A stretch of DNA of 64,000 bases from NCBI RefSeq assembly GCF_004210375.1, contig NC_134834.1:94368170-94432169 (forward strand). Reading direction: 5' to 3'. Below are positions 37,823 to 49,217 of the stretch, in pieces (position 1 is the stretch's first letter; the number at the start of each line of letters is the position of its first letter). The notes beneath the pieces are model-generated. The model saw nothing but the letters and a program-made list of their open reading frames with translations. It did not search any database and had not been told where the DNA came from. The position numbers were made by a program, and so were the translations under genes. The stretch is from Tachypleus tridentatus. Taxonomy: Eukaryota; Arthropoda; Merostomata; Xiphosura; Limulidae.

Positions 37823-38096
37823 GCCCGGCATGGCCAGGTGGTTAAGGCACTCTAGTAGTAATCTGAGAGTCACGGGTTTGAATCCTTGTCACACCAAACG
37901 TCCTCGCTCTTTCAGCCGTGAATGCGTTATAATGTGATCGTCAATCCCACTATTCGTTGGTAAAAGAGTAGCCCAAGAGTTGGCGGTCAGTGATGATAAC
38001 TAACTGCCTTCCCTCTAGTCTTACACTTTTAAAGTAGTGGACGGGTAGCGCAGGTAGACCTCGTATATCTTTACGCGAATTTAAAAACAAACAAAC
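37823..38096 (+). mobile_element. tRNA-derived SINE (family A)
   Basis: Full-length, moderately mutated copy starting GGCCCGGCATGGCCAGG and ending in an ACAAACAAACAA tail. The anticodon-loop region is altered (CTCTAGTAGTAATCTGAG). Confidence 0.9.
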
Positions 38097-38550
38097 AATT
38101 TATCAATTACAAACCGCTGAAACACCACAGCTCATTCGCTGGGCTGAACAATGAAAGATAACATTTTATTTTAATAATACTTAAATATGCATTTTAAAAT
38201 AACTTGAACACTACAGCGCGAAGGTTCAAAATAGAATCATAGGTATTTTAAAACTCACCATCGACTGAATAGCTTAATAAATGCATATTTGTTCGAATCT
38301 GAAATTATATAAACACACTATATTATTCATTTTTGTAATTTTTGTAATTTTAGCTGCTACTTCAATACGAGGATATTTGTTGAATCAAGTAAAACTATAT
38401 TAGCTTTGTAATATTTAAATAAAATACTTTTCAATAAAAAACAGATGCAACGATCCCATTAAATTGCGTAGTATCTTGTACCAGTAAAGTTCCTTGAAAT
38501 ATTCAATAAAGACTACAATTAATGATAGTTTTGTTTGTTGTTACGCACAA

Positions 38551-38834
38551 TGGCCCGGCATGGCCAAGCGTGTTAAGGCGTTCGACTCGTAATCCGAGGG
38601 GCGCGGGTTCGAATCCCGGTCGCACCAAACATGCTCGTCCTTTCAACCGTGGGAGCATTATAATGTAACGGTCAATCCCACTATTCGTTGGTAAAAGAGT
38701 AGCCCAAGTGCTGGCGGTGGGTGGTGATGACTAGCTGCTTTTCCTCTAGTCTAGCACTGCTAAATCAGGGACGGCTAGCGCAGATAGCCCTGGAGTAGCT
38801 TTGCGCGAAATTCAAAAGAAACAGAAACAAACAG
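38551..38834 (+). mobile_element. tRNA-derived SINE (family A), best reference copy
   Basis: Well-preserved copy. Head TGGCCCGGCATGGCCAAGCG, loop GACTCGTAATCCGAGG (CTCGTAA anticodon-type loop, tRNA-Thr-like), B box GGGTTCGAATCCC, then the body with the CCCACTATTCGTTGG core. The 3' hairpin is GCGCA (38778-38782) with TGCGC (38812-38816), and the tail is A/C-rich. It appears inserted into the tail of a family B repeat (38835 onward): TTACGCACAA on the left and TTTCGCACAA on the right differ at one base. Confidence 0.93.
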
Positions 38835-38955
38835 TTTCGCACAAAGTTACAGAGTGGGCAATCTGTCCTTTGCCCTCCAGGGGTATTGAAACTCTGTTTC
38901 TAGTAGTATAAGTCCACAGACATTCCACAGTGTCACTGGGAAGCACAGAGTGATG
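38835..38955 (-). repeat. short tRNA-like repeat (family B)
   Basis: An antisense ~115-bp repeat. The tail GCACAAAGTTAC is followed by a GGGTATTGAAACTC region (B-box-like on the minus strand) and a head containing CACAGTGTCACTGGG. It shares layout with the other family B copies listed here. Confidence 0.65.
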
Positions 38956-40637
38956 GTGTTACTTATGTGTGGCAATATAAACCACAAAAGGTCCTCTCAC
39001 AGAGTGTCTTAGGACATGAATGGAGTTTATGTACTGTTAGTGACAGTTTTGAGTCCCCTAACTGCAAATTATCGATCTTTTGAGCTAAAACATTAAAATT
39101 CTTCAAACTTGAAGTTTAATGAACTTAAGTAAAGGTGTAAAGGACATTATAATTATTTATTGTATATTTTATTACACCATTAAGTATTTTTTGCTCATTT
39201 ATGCATTTTGAAATCGATTAATTGTTTAATGATTTGCTCTTCGTGGAGTTAGCTGAGAAATTTAATTTTTTATTAAATTCTGAAGGTTAGGTTCTTTTCA
39301 AACATTAAACTAAAAAAACTAAAACAAGAAAAAATAATATATTTTAAATAATCAAAACTTATCCTGTCAAAACTAAATGTTAATTGTTTAACAGTTTTAT
39401 GCTGTCATATTGAATAATACAAACTGTTGAAGAAAAAATATATATACGTATATCTGTATATGTTATTTTTTGTAACCGAATTATACTATTGCAGTGTTTT
39501 TTTAAGCCTACAAAAATAATTAACTAAAGCTTTCATTAATAAGACTTTAACGTATGAAAAACTAGGTTTAAACATTTACTGAACTTTCAGTATCGTGTTT
39601 TTATTTTTTTTTAATGAGAAATTAATGTTGGTACATATTTGTTATATCTTTATGTTGATGGAAATGGCTTATATTTGTGGTTTTTGGATAGTTCAACAGT
39701 GAAGAAATTGCCTTGATAGTCAGAAATCCTGTGTTCATGTCCCATTCCTCAAGCCTTTTTTCACTTGACTTTTTTTTTCATTAGGTGCTTATTTGTGGAA
39801 GTTTCCTTTCATTAATTAATAGCAGGATTTATCTTAATTACTTTCATAATGAGAACTTACAGTTAACTTATCCTGAACAAAGGATAACTGTTGGCTTAAG
39901 TTTCTTAAACTTATTTATTTACTGGGAGATTAATGAGGGTTGACGAAATGAAAATGTTTTGGAACATCATATATAAATGAACGTTATTTCTGCTAGAAAT
40001 ATTAATAATTGCAAATCTAACATTTTTCTTGCTTATTGTGGATGGAGACATGCAAAAGCCAACAGTTTATTTATTTAGTTCTGTTTTAATATCATGATAT
40101 ATATATTTATTTTTAATTTGAAAATACATGAAGCGTGTTTTATATTTTGTACACATTCAAATAGACATCTTGTCGTGTACAAAACTGTTGGGTCTTATTA
40201 GGTTTTTTTTATTTTTCGTTTTATCATTTAAATGGAAATATTCTGAGATTTTGTACGACAGTTTTTAGACTTCTCCGATTAATTAAATCCTGCTTTTAGA
40301 AAGTAAAAAATATATTAATTTTTAATTTACTGTGGTTATCAATTAAAAATAAGTAAACATATGTATAAATTTAAGAAATCTTTCTATGGGAAAAACCAAC
40401 TTTGTCTTAACGATTCTTTTTACTTTATATCTTTTCTAACGTATCAACGTATTTTTATGAAGACGTTTTAATTCGATCTAAAATCAGAACGTTGTCAAAT
40501 TTGCTTTTACTGTTTGATGTTGTTAAAACCAAAAAAAAAAAAAAAAACTTTTCTGATTGTTTAAGAAGAAATATTTAAGAGACAGTTAAGAGAATTCGGA
40601 ATAGAGTAGAAATGAATGAAATTATGAGGATATTCTA
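38956..40637. other. AT-rich spacer with a weak tRNA-like relic
   Basis: No gene. At about 39688-39760 the + strand reads ...AACAGTGAAGAAATTGCC ... AATCCTGTGTTCATGTCCC, which resembles the A- and B-box parts of a tRNA-derived SINE head, but no body or tail was recognised. A run of 16 A lies near 40531. Confidence 0.35.
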
Positions 40638-40875
40638 CAAGGTGGTCCGTAAGTCCCTACTCATCCATATATCTTATGTATCCAGTGTATCTGTGTGCTG
40701 TCCCTCATTCTCGCTGCATAATATTATGCGACACCATGTTCTGTGAGACATTTTCTTCAACATAGCAGGGGTTATTGTTCCAAATGCCGCGATAACAGCT
40801 GCCTTTAACTCATCATCAGTATTATAACGTTGTTTAGACACAATATGGATGGGTGGGGACTTACGAGCCACCCTG
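40638..40875 (-). mobile_element. TIR element carrying a transposase C-terminal tail (copy A)
   Basis: A 238-bp element with TA at both sides (40636-40637, 40876-40877) and ~30-bp terminal inverted repeats (CAAGGTGGTCCGTAAGTCC / CAGGGTGGCTCGTAAGTCC). The minus strand encodes a 65-residue frame with RYNTDDELKAAVIAAFGTIT then MLKKMSHRTWCRIILCSEN. This resembles the last helix region of mariner/IS630-type transposases. It is likely a deletion derivative that kept both ends and the transposase tail. Confidence 0.75.
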
Positions 40876-41908
40876 TATTAAATAATAAATACTGCGGGAA
40901 TAAAAGAGGTAATTATTTCATTTACGTGTCTTTAAATGTGTTATTCCATATTTAAATAGAGACGATCGCACATCAGACTTATTGGGAACAACTCAGGGTT
41001 GTGCTAATCCAGAAGTCAGGGTATTTATATTGGTCGTCAATGTGTCTGCTGTTGTCTATGTTTTTATAACTACAGATATCGCACACTGCATGTTATAACA
41101 GATCTTGTCTCATGTTTGATAACCATACCTCTTGACAAATTTACCACAGATACTATATTGTAGGTGGTTGTTGACTTCAAAGGTCACAGGCACAAAAGCT
41201 CACTGGAGTGACGTCAGTTGATTAGCAGGTATGTGGTCAACCATTGTTGTCTTTATTCTGTTTTCTTTGATGAACACGGTTGTTAAGTTCGATGTGTGGT
41301 TAAAAGGTTATGAATCTTTGTCAACATCATATACGTGTTATTGTTTTGTTCATGGTAAAAAGCTATATTCTCAGTTTCATCCTAATGGCTTTTCAGGTTC
41401 ACACTTCTTTTTACCCACCACAACCTTTATGTTGCAGGTAAAGCCATTGCTTCAATTGGTTCGAAGCGTAATTTGATAGCCCATTGGAATTATAAACTTT
41501 ATGTTTTATTTTCCCCTCTTGCGCAGAGAATATTAAGAGTTTACTTCTTTCAAATGAGAAGTTTTATACCATTTTTACTTCTTTGTTGCAAGTTCGGAAA
41601 GGCTGTTACGTCATCTTCCAACCATGCATCTACTCACAGCGTTACTGCACGAGGGAGGGTCAAGAATACTCAGCGAAACAAAAGCACAGACGCTGAGCAT
41701 GATCAATAGCGCCACCACCCATCTTATCTTTAGCGTAAACAAATCGATTAACCCATTGCAGAATGCAAATATCTTACGTTTACCAAGAAATTCCCAGCAT
41801 CTATATATTTTAACAAGAAACTTAAAACCTCGCCTGTAGAACTGCACGAAGAAAGGAAATAATGTTGAGGAACGGAGTTAGGCCTACATTTTATTGAACT
41901 TGTATTTA
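40876..41908. other. no gene recognised
   Basis: Several overlapping reading frames of 70-80 codons lie at 41231-41847 on both strands, but none shows a domain, repeated motif or splice pattern that I can support. Confidence 0.35.
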
Positions 41909-42180
41909 TCATGTATTCTCAAAACGGCTGGTATGGGTATTAACACTTTAATTAAAATGAAGTACAGAACAAAGTTTCGACTTTCTTACCTTCTTAGATC
42001 ATCTTCAGGCTAACAAAAAGAGTTTTCAAGAGCTTGCAGTTACAAACTCGCTTTGTTAACCTGAAGATGACCTAGGAAAGTCGAAACGTTGCTCTGCACT
42101 TTATTTGAATTAAAATTTTAATAACCACACCGTCTTGAAAATACATTTTTACTTCAAGTGGATTTCTCTCATCGTAAATT
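41909..42180. mobile_element. palindromic retroposon, Penelope-like candidate (copy 2)
   Basis: A 272-bp element between 11-bp duplications ACTTGTATTTA (41898-41908 and 42181-42191). Inverted arms (about 41912-42010 and 42055-42155) each contain CTGAAGATGA..., then GTCGAAAC. In the right arm CTGAAGA is at 42061-42067 and GTCGAAACG at 42080-42088. Its right end CAAGTGGATTTCTC resembles ACAAGTGGGTTTTCTC in the element at 7669, so the two are related. Confidence 0.6.
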
Positions 42181-42547
42181 ACTTGTATTTAATGTGTTTT
42201 GTTAAATTTCTTTCTAGAATTTCGCGTAATGTTGCTGGTTAGAAAATTATGTTCCTTATTGAGGCTATTGTTGACACAGGTTTTGCTTAATACAGCGAGT
42301 GCTAACAAATAATACGCACGTTCTTGTTTCTGTGCTGTTATTTTGTTGCGTATTTTATTCAGTGTTGAAATAGATAATTAATAACAAGTACCTCGCTGGG
42401 GCCATTTTGAAGTGCATCTCACCTGATGTTGTCGATAAATATATCAAATGATCGTAGTTTTGATTGTCATTCGAAATGTGCTAGACATATCGTAATTTCA
42501 CACATGTAGGCCTAACGTTATTAGAAATATATTACGATTTATTTATT

Positions 42548-42811
42548 TGGATATTCGCAGAAAAGCTACACATAGACCAACTACGCTAACCATCGTTAAT
42601 TTTGGGCTGGGAGATCAGAGAGACAACTAATTCACAACATCACTTGCCAATACTTGAATTACTCAAGTCCAATGTCGGTATTTGCCCCTCACTCTTATAA
42701 TGCACCCATAGTCTCAAATGTCGGAGGATTATTTTGTGGAAACAAGACGCGCACGACGAAACCTTGGATTCATAGCCTGACACGCTAACATTTAGACCAC
42801 GCCTGGCCTCA
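42548..42811 (-). mobile_element. tRNA-derived SINE, divergent subfamily with a different tRNA head
   Basis: An antisense element with the family A body order (hairpin tail GCAGAAAAGCTACACA, TAATGCACCCATAGTC core) but a different head on the minus strand, GGCGTGGTCTAAATGTTAGC. The same head type is seen at 55665. Confidence 0.6.
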
Positions 42812-42847
42812 GTATATTAGAAATAAAACAACAACAACTAATGCAAT

Positions 42848-42975
42848 AAAAATAGTTTGTTTGCTTGTTTGTTATTAAACATAAAGATACACAATGGCTA
42901 TCAATGCTGTGCCCACCACGAGTATCGAAACCGGAGTTAGCGTTTTAAGCCTTCAGATATATTTCCGAGCAACTG
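42848..42975 (-). repeat. short tRNA-like repeat (family B)
   Basis: Antisense copy with a TTTGTT-rich tail, AAGATACACAATGGCTAT hairpin region, GAGTATCGAAACC (B-box-like on the minus strand) and a decayed head. Confidence 0.6.
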
Positions 42976-43312
42976 GGTGTCAAATAAAAAGGAAACAGTG
43001 TGGTATTTAAGGTATATTTTAACTAAAAATAAAAACTCGTTGTCACTTTTTATGCATGATAGTTTTATGTAAGTAGGCTTACGATGAACGTAAGAACTGT
43101 TTGAACCTTATAGTTAGTTTTTACTGAATTATGACTTTGTATGGCATTTAGTTTCTCGTAAGAGGAACGAAAAACTGAGCCAGTTTCAAGTTCGGCTCGA
43201 TCCGAGTTAGATGAGAAAGAAAATTCTTTAGGTACAAATATTTCCGAGTTCAAACATCAAGAAATATTTTTAGGTCCGACCATGTTTGCTAAGACAAGGT
43301 CTATTCCCAATT

Positions 43313-43538
43313 GGCTCAGCATGGCCAGGTGGTTAGGGCGCTCGACTCGTAGTCTGAGGGTCGCAGGTTTGAATCACCGTCACACCAAACATGCTCGCCC
43401 TTTCAGCCGTGGGGGCGTTATAATGTGCGGTCAATTCCACTATTCTTTGGTAAAAGAGTAGCCCGAGAGTTAGCCTTCCCTTTAGTCTTACACTGCTAAA
43501 TTAGGGACAGCTTTGCGCGAAATTTAAACAAACAAACC
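43313..43538 (+). mobile_element. tRNA-derived SINE (family A), internally deleted
   Basis: The head starts GGCTCAGCATGGCCAGG. Two body segments are missing, one near 43471 and one near 43508 that removes the 5' side of the 3' hairpin. It is flanked by ATTCCCAATT (43303-43312) and ATTCCGAATT (43539-43548), a 10-bp duplication with one mismatch. Confidence 0.9.
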
Positions 43539-43749
43539 ATTCCGAATTAAGCACGTGCACACAAATTAATGTATATATGATCTGATTAAAACTCGAGTCC
43601 GTATGTCGGGGAAAGTTCCTTCACATACAAAGCGCATTTTCATGTACAAATGGGCAAAACTTTAGTATTAAGTAGTGATGTATTTAAATCGAATATCTAC
43701 AAATCAAAATTTTATTAACAATTTGCCCATCAAAGATTGATTGATTGAG

Positions 43750-43865
43750 TATTTGGAATTAAGCACAAACTTATACAATGGGTTATATGTGCTCTGCCCA
43801 TCACGAGTGTCGAAATCCGGTTTCTAGTGGCGCCACCAAACTGATGAGACGATAGTCTCGGTTAT
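43750..43865 (-). repeat. short tRNA-like repeat (family B), degraded
   Basis: Antisense copy: GAATTAAGCACAAACTTATAC, GGGTTATATGTGCTCTGCCC, then GAGTGTCGAAATCC. The head is decayed. Confidence 0.55.
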
Positions 43866-44282
43866 ATGTATGAGTTTGTATATTTTGTATACTTACAAGA
43901 AACGTGGTTCGTGCATAATTTGAATATTAACACTGTACATCAGCATTTCATCTCTGACAATGATCTTAAATAACTGATAACTCCCATGTGTTTAAAATTA
44001 TGTTATTGTGGGTGTACATAAGATTTGAAGTACAAACAAAATCGATATTAGAAGCATTATAATGTTTCCTGTGTCCAGTTATTTTGTGTTCAAAACATTT
44101 GAATAATAAGACGATCTACGTTTTTATCGAAAATATTCACAAGTTTAACAAAAAGGCTTTGACACGAAGTATCCACAAATGATCTGATGGATAACATGAG
44201 ACTAGAACAATCATAGGTCATTTTATTGGTTTATCATAGCTATGTAGCAATGATACATACATGTAGTTTACGCCTTAAGAGT

Positions 44283-44417
44283 TCACTGTTTGTTTTTGAA
44301 GTACAAAGCTACACGCTGCACCATGGGCTATCCGAACTTTTCCCAGCACAGGTATGGAACCCCAGTTGTTTAGTGTTGTAAGTTCGCAGACATACCGCTA
44401 TGCCACTGGAGGGGGAC
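44283..44417 (-). repeat. short tRNA-like repeat (family B)
   Basis: Antisense copy with a TTTGTTTTTG tail, GTACAAAGCTACACG, a region CAGGTATGGAACCCC and the head GCAGACATACCGCTATGCC at its right end. Confidence 0.65.
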
Positions 44418-44454
44418 TAGAATTTGTTGTTTTCTTTGCATGTACAGAGTGGCC

Positions 44455-44682
44455 CGTAAGTCCCTACCCATCCACATTGTGTCAAAACAACGTTATAATA
44501 CTAATGATGAGTTGAAGGCAGCTGTTACCGCGGCATTTGGAACAATAACCCCTGTTATGTTGAGGAAAATGTCTCACAGAACATGGCGTCGCATAATATG
44601 ATGCAGCGAGAAGGATGGACAGCACACAGATACACTGGATATATAGGATATATGGATGGGTAGGGGCTTACGGGCCACCTTG
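44455..44682 (+). mobile_element. TIR element carrying a transposase C-terminal tail (copy B)
   Basis: A 228-bp element with TA on both sides (44453-44454, 44683-44684) and the same inverted repeats as copy A at 40638, in opposite orientation. The + strand reads HIVSKQRYNTNDELKAAVTA then AFGTITPVMLRKMSHRTW before a stop, so the tail peptide is conserved between the two copies but truncated here. Confidence 0.75.
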
Positions 44683-44954
44683 TAGTTTGGTTTCGATCTA
44701 CTTGTTTTAAGCCAGTGAGACAGCGAAGGGAGGGAGTTACAGCTGTAAAGGATTTTTTTCTCAATGGATATTAAACTAATGGATTAAGTAGTGATATGTC
44801 GGTGTTTTCGTTCGAAACAAATACCTACAACATACTTTTATATTTAAATGGACATTTAGTGTGGTTTGGAATATCCTACATAATTACAGATCAAACTTTA
44901 TTTGTCATATGCATGTCTCATATATTCTGATTTGGCAATACATTAATGTTTTGC

Positions 44955-45226
44955 AGTTTATTTTTGAATTTTGCGCAAAGCTACACGAGTTAGGTTATCT
45001 GCGCTAGCCGTCCCTGATTTAGCAGTGTAAGACTAGAGGGAAATCAGCTAGTCATCATCACCCATCGCCAACTCTTAGACTATTCTTTCACTAACAAATA
45101 ATGTGATTGGCTGTCACATTAAAACGCCCCCACGACTAAAAGAACTAGCATGTTTGGTTCGACGGGGATTCGAATTCGCAACCCACAGATTACGAGTCGA
45201 GCGCCTTAACCACCTGGTCATGACTG
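44955..45226 (-). mobile_element. tRNA-derived SINE (family A)
   Basis: Full-length antisense copy: GCGCAAAGCTACACGAG tail, ATCTGCGCTAGCC, the body, and at the right end the head GGGGATTCGAATTCGC ... TTACGAGTCGAGCGCC. Confidence 0.9.
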
Positions 45227-45475
45227 GTTGCTTCTTTTATAGCATTCTGATGTTCTTAACTGGCCTGTTTATTGGCAAAATGATACGGGTATCTGCATGT
45301 ATAAAAGAAAGGTGAAATCAAAAGTTGCTAAAGGGTATTTTTATTGCTTGGGAGCTCAAATGACGTAATATTTTCACTATGTAATGTTAGAGAAGGATAA
45401 CTTCAATATATGCCACTAGGGGCTGTAGTTAGAAATTGTGTTACTATGTGTGGATACTTTCAAAGTAGCTTTCCA

Positions 45476-45597
45476 GTGGCACAGCGATATGCTTTTGGGC
45501 TTACAACGCTAACAACTGTATTTCGATATCTGTGATTGGCAAAGCACAAATAGTCAGTTGTGTAGCTTTGTGCTTAATGCTAAACAAACAAACAAAT
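45476..45597 (+). repeat. short tRNA-like repeat (family B), sense orientation
   Basis: Head AGTGGCACAGCGATATGC, B-box-like TATTTCGATATCTG, tail AGCACAAATAGTCAG with TAGCTTTGTGCTTAAT, then ACAAACAAAC. The tail stem AGCACAAA/TTTGTGCT is a perfect 8-bp complement except for loop decay. Confidence 0.65.
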
Positions 45598-48176
45598 AGT
45601 TTCAAAATATGTTGCTAAGAGATGGGTAGTTCAAAATTGTGTTACTAAGGTTGGGCAATAAGATCAACACCATATAACAGTTTAATGTGTAATCTACGTA
45701 GAGCTCTATTTTTGTGTTAAAATATAAAACTAAACTGGATATGTATTGTAAATGTTACGAGAACACTTTTTTACTTTCTATAGTTCTAAATACGATGTTA
45801 TATTTTGCATTATCACTGGGTTAACTCTATAGTTTTTTTCAATTATAGTAATAAAAAAGAATTTGACTGCACACAGTTAATTATCAATGGATATATACTG
45901 TTATAACTTACAATTATTCAGGATAGAGTGGAGAAAATAACAGATGGAATAGAAAGTTTTACTGAAAAAAACGTAAAAATGTATTTAGAAGGTTTGAGGG
46001 AACGCACAAAGAAAATTTGAAATTGTTAAAATGAGGAAAAGTATTTTTAATCTTACCATGAAAATTATTTTGCACGCATACTGTTTAAAACAATACACCA
46101 TATACTCATGGACTTATTTTATTGTATTAAAAATATTTCATTATTAAGTATGATTTTTATGTGAAAGACTTACAATGTTAGCTAAAACACTGCTAAATTT
46201 TGTGAAGATATACTTACTATATCCGAAGTTAGAAGTATTAAATCTATAGATTTAAACAAGCACAAAGAGACACAATATCGGTCAACTCGACCGATCCCCT
46301 TTTGAGAGAGTTAACAATTATTGTTTTATTCCCTTTTATTGCTCTTCGAACAATGTTTAACTACTATCTGCTTCACAATAAGTTGTAAATTACTCGCAGC
46401 ATGTGCAGGTCAAGTTATGCTATCGAATTACATTACCCACGTGCTATTTGTATAGAAATAATTTTGCTCCCACTAATTCTAGTAACACTTATATAGAACT
46501 TCGTAAAACTTTTTTTTTTTCAAACAAAGAACTTATAAAAGACGAAAATCTAATTATATTTGTAATTTTTGAGAATTTTTAATCTATAAACTAAGTGAAA
46601 TAAATATCAATAATTACCATGTTATGGTTAATCATGAAGCACTACATTACTGAGGCAATTGGTAGGTATGATTTTTTTACATAAATAACTCATGTCACAG
46701 ACTTAAAATTGACAGACTTTTTTAATGTTGCAGCGGAACCTAAATGATATAAAACAATATAGAAATGAATATGCAATATATGTAAAACAAACATGATACA
46801 TATATACATTCAAGCTGTTTATGAAAATACTATTTAAGACAAACAAGAAACACGGATGATTCGTTTCCACACACATACATAGATACTATCCTGTTGAAGG
46901 ATTCTTGCACAATGTTTCACATGGTTTTAAAGTTCTAAGTAGAGCAATTACTTAAATATTTAATGTATCCAATGATGTGTATATTTTATAACTTGCTGTC
47001 AGTGTCTAGCACATGATTAATGTTCAAAGGTCAGATAATTCTTGGTCGCGTTTAGATTCTTACCAACTTGAGAGACAAGAAGATTAAAAACATCTACATT
47101 AATAATGTTGCCAAAAGCAAAAGAGACAAACAGTTCTATATATAACTAGACACATTAAAAAAAAAACTTTTACATTAAAAATGTTAGCAAAGACAAAAGA
47201 GATGAACAGTTTTATAACTATTTATACATATTTTTCAACATCATTTGACATATAGATAATTGATAATGGCACTGATAAATATTAAATTAGCCATATTCTC
47301 TAACCCACAACTTGAATCAATAACCATTCTATATAGTCAGTTGAGATCGTAATATCAGTTAACTCTAAGATTTACATTCCGTTTTGTAAGTGTAAGAAAA
47401 CACATCCGTGGAACTAAGTGTTATACTTTGAATTAAGTGCACCAATGTGGGTCATAAGAAACCTAATGTTAGAGAAAGAGATATAAAACAGACACTTGAA
47501 GCTCTGTAATACTAAAATTTCATTAATTAAAAACAAACATTTAAAGCAATAAAGAAATCTAGTATTGATTTACGGTATTTTCTCACAGATTATGGTGCAT
47601 TTAATAGTCGTGATATTGATTATGCTTTCTGTGGAGTCAACGCCACTAGACGCTTGTACAATATAAAGGTTGGAAAATGCTTTAAATATGTCGATACCAC
47701 ATCATTGTTTCTTTGGATCAGTAGCTACTTTGCTGTGAGTACACTGTTGGACGTACAGTTATGTTTACTAATACGATTTCTGATTTAGACTTTTCAAACG
47801 CAAAGATTTACCCATAAGATTTACCATCCAGTTATCTCCTTAAGAAGCCATGAAAAAGTAGCTCTTGTTTTACGTAAAACGTGTAGAAAAGAAATCACGA
47901 ACCACATGTCACAACTGAAATAACGAATGAGGGTCTATTGTCATCTAGGTGACGGAAGAAGTTAAAAAAGTTCTTGGGTATTGATACCAGGCCATGAGTA
48001 TTTACAAAGCTTATAAATTTAATTCTAGGTTGTCTAATCTTTTCAGAGAATATATGAATATCTCTCTTTTTTTTTTACTCTTTTAAATAGGAAGTCCAGG
48101 ATGATATGTGCACTACAACATGACAGAATCACAACAACCTAGTTTACATCCACGCTGAGCAAGAAGGTGTTTGCTT
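45598..48176. other. no gene recognised
   Basis: 2.6 kb of AT-rich spacer with no SINE, TIR element or coding segment found. Confidence 0.4.
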
Positions 48177-48360
48177 GAGTCTGGAACGTATCCATAGTAA
48201 CCTGAAAGAAGGTCGCACCTGAGTCTATACATATAAGATGTCCATAGTACCCTGGAAGAAGGTCGCACCTGAGTCTGTACATATAACATGTCCATAGTAC
48301 CCTGGAAGAAGGTCGCACCTGAGTCTGAAACATATTCATAGTACTCTGGAAGAAGATCTG
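48177..48360. repeat. 50-bp tandem repeat, about four units
   Basis: Units at 48177-48220 (44 bp), 48221-48270 (50), 48271-48320 (50) and 48321-48360 (40). Each starts GAGTCTG and holds CATAGTACCCTGGAAGAAGG. The two central units differ at only two positions. The unit length is not a multiple of three, so the repetitive minus-strand reading frames here are by-products. Confidence 0.9.
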
Positions 48361-48931
48361 TTTCCAAAGTATCCCTAAGTTCAAACAGGGGTCATAAAAG
48401 TGTAACTGAGACAAAAGTCAACTGAAGTATGCAGCCAGCTTTTGTAAAATAGTATTATACACGAATATTTGTCTTTTTTACTTTTCACTGGAAACACATA
48501 CAAACATATTTGTTTGCAAGACCAGACACAGACAATTTTTTTTGTCCACTATTCACGCTTTCCTAAAAATATTTAGTTTTCATTCACAATATTTTTCATT
48601 CAAATACCTTAAGAGCTGTACAAAACAAAAGTCAGGTTTAAATAGATAATTCATGGAAATAACTACAATCAACCTGTTTCAGGTGTTTGACAATTAAAGG
48701 TTTTGATGAGGTGCACCTTCATTCGATACATGAAAGACATTGTTCGTACGAACCTTACATCAACATTTATAAACATACACAACACACACAAGTTTGTTTC
48801 TACTGTATAACATAAGATCAATTGAACATTTATATATATATATGTTACGTTAGGAAAAGTCGAAATACTTACGCCGTTTTTGTTTGAAAAAGAAAGAAAC
48901 CTAACGCAATATTTTAAGTATGATTTCTTAA

Positions 48932-49207
48932 ATATTTTTGTTTGTTTGTTTTTGAATTTCGCACAAAGCTACTCGAGGGCTATCTGTGCTAGCCGTCCCT
49001 AATTTAGCAGTGTAAGACTAAAGGGAAGGCAGCTAGTCATCACCACCCACCGCCAACTCTTGGGCTACTCTTTTACCAACGAATAGTGGGATTGGCCGTA
49101 ACATTATAACGCCCCCACGGCTGAAAGGGCGAGCATGTTTGGCGCGACGTGGATGCGACTCAGATTACGAGTCGCACGCCTTAACGCGCTTGGCCATGCC
49201 GGGCCAA
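48932..49207 (-). mobile_element. tRNA-derived SINE (family A) with 10-bp target duplication
   Basis: Full-length antisense copy. It is flanked by GATTTCTTAA at 48922-48931 and 49208-49217. The hairpin variant is GCACA (48961-48965) with TGTGC (48985-48989). Confidence 0.95.
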
Positions 49208-49217
49208 GATTTCTTAA

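Noticed and set aside
41231..41847. Cluster of overlapping 70-80 codon frames on both strands
   Set aside because: No domain, no splice logic, no codon pattern different from the flanks.
48113..48414. Repetitive minus-strand open frames over the 48.2-kb tandem repeat
   Set aside because: The unit length of 50 is not a multiple of three, so the repeats are read in rotating frames. There is no start, splice or domain support.
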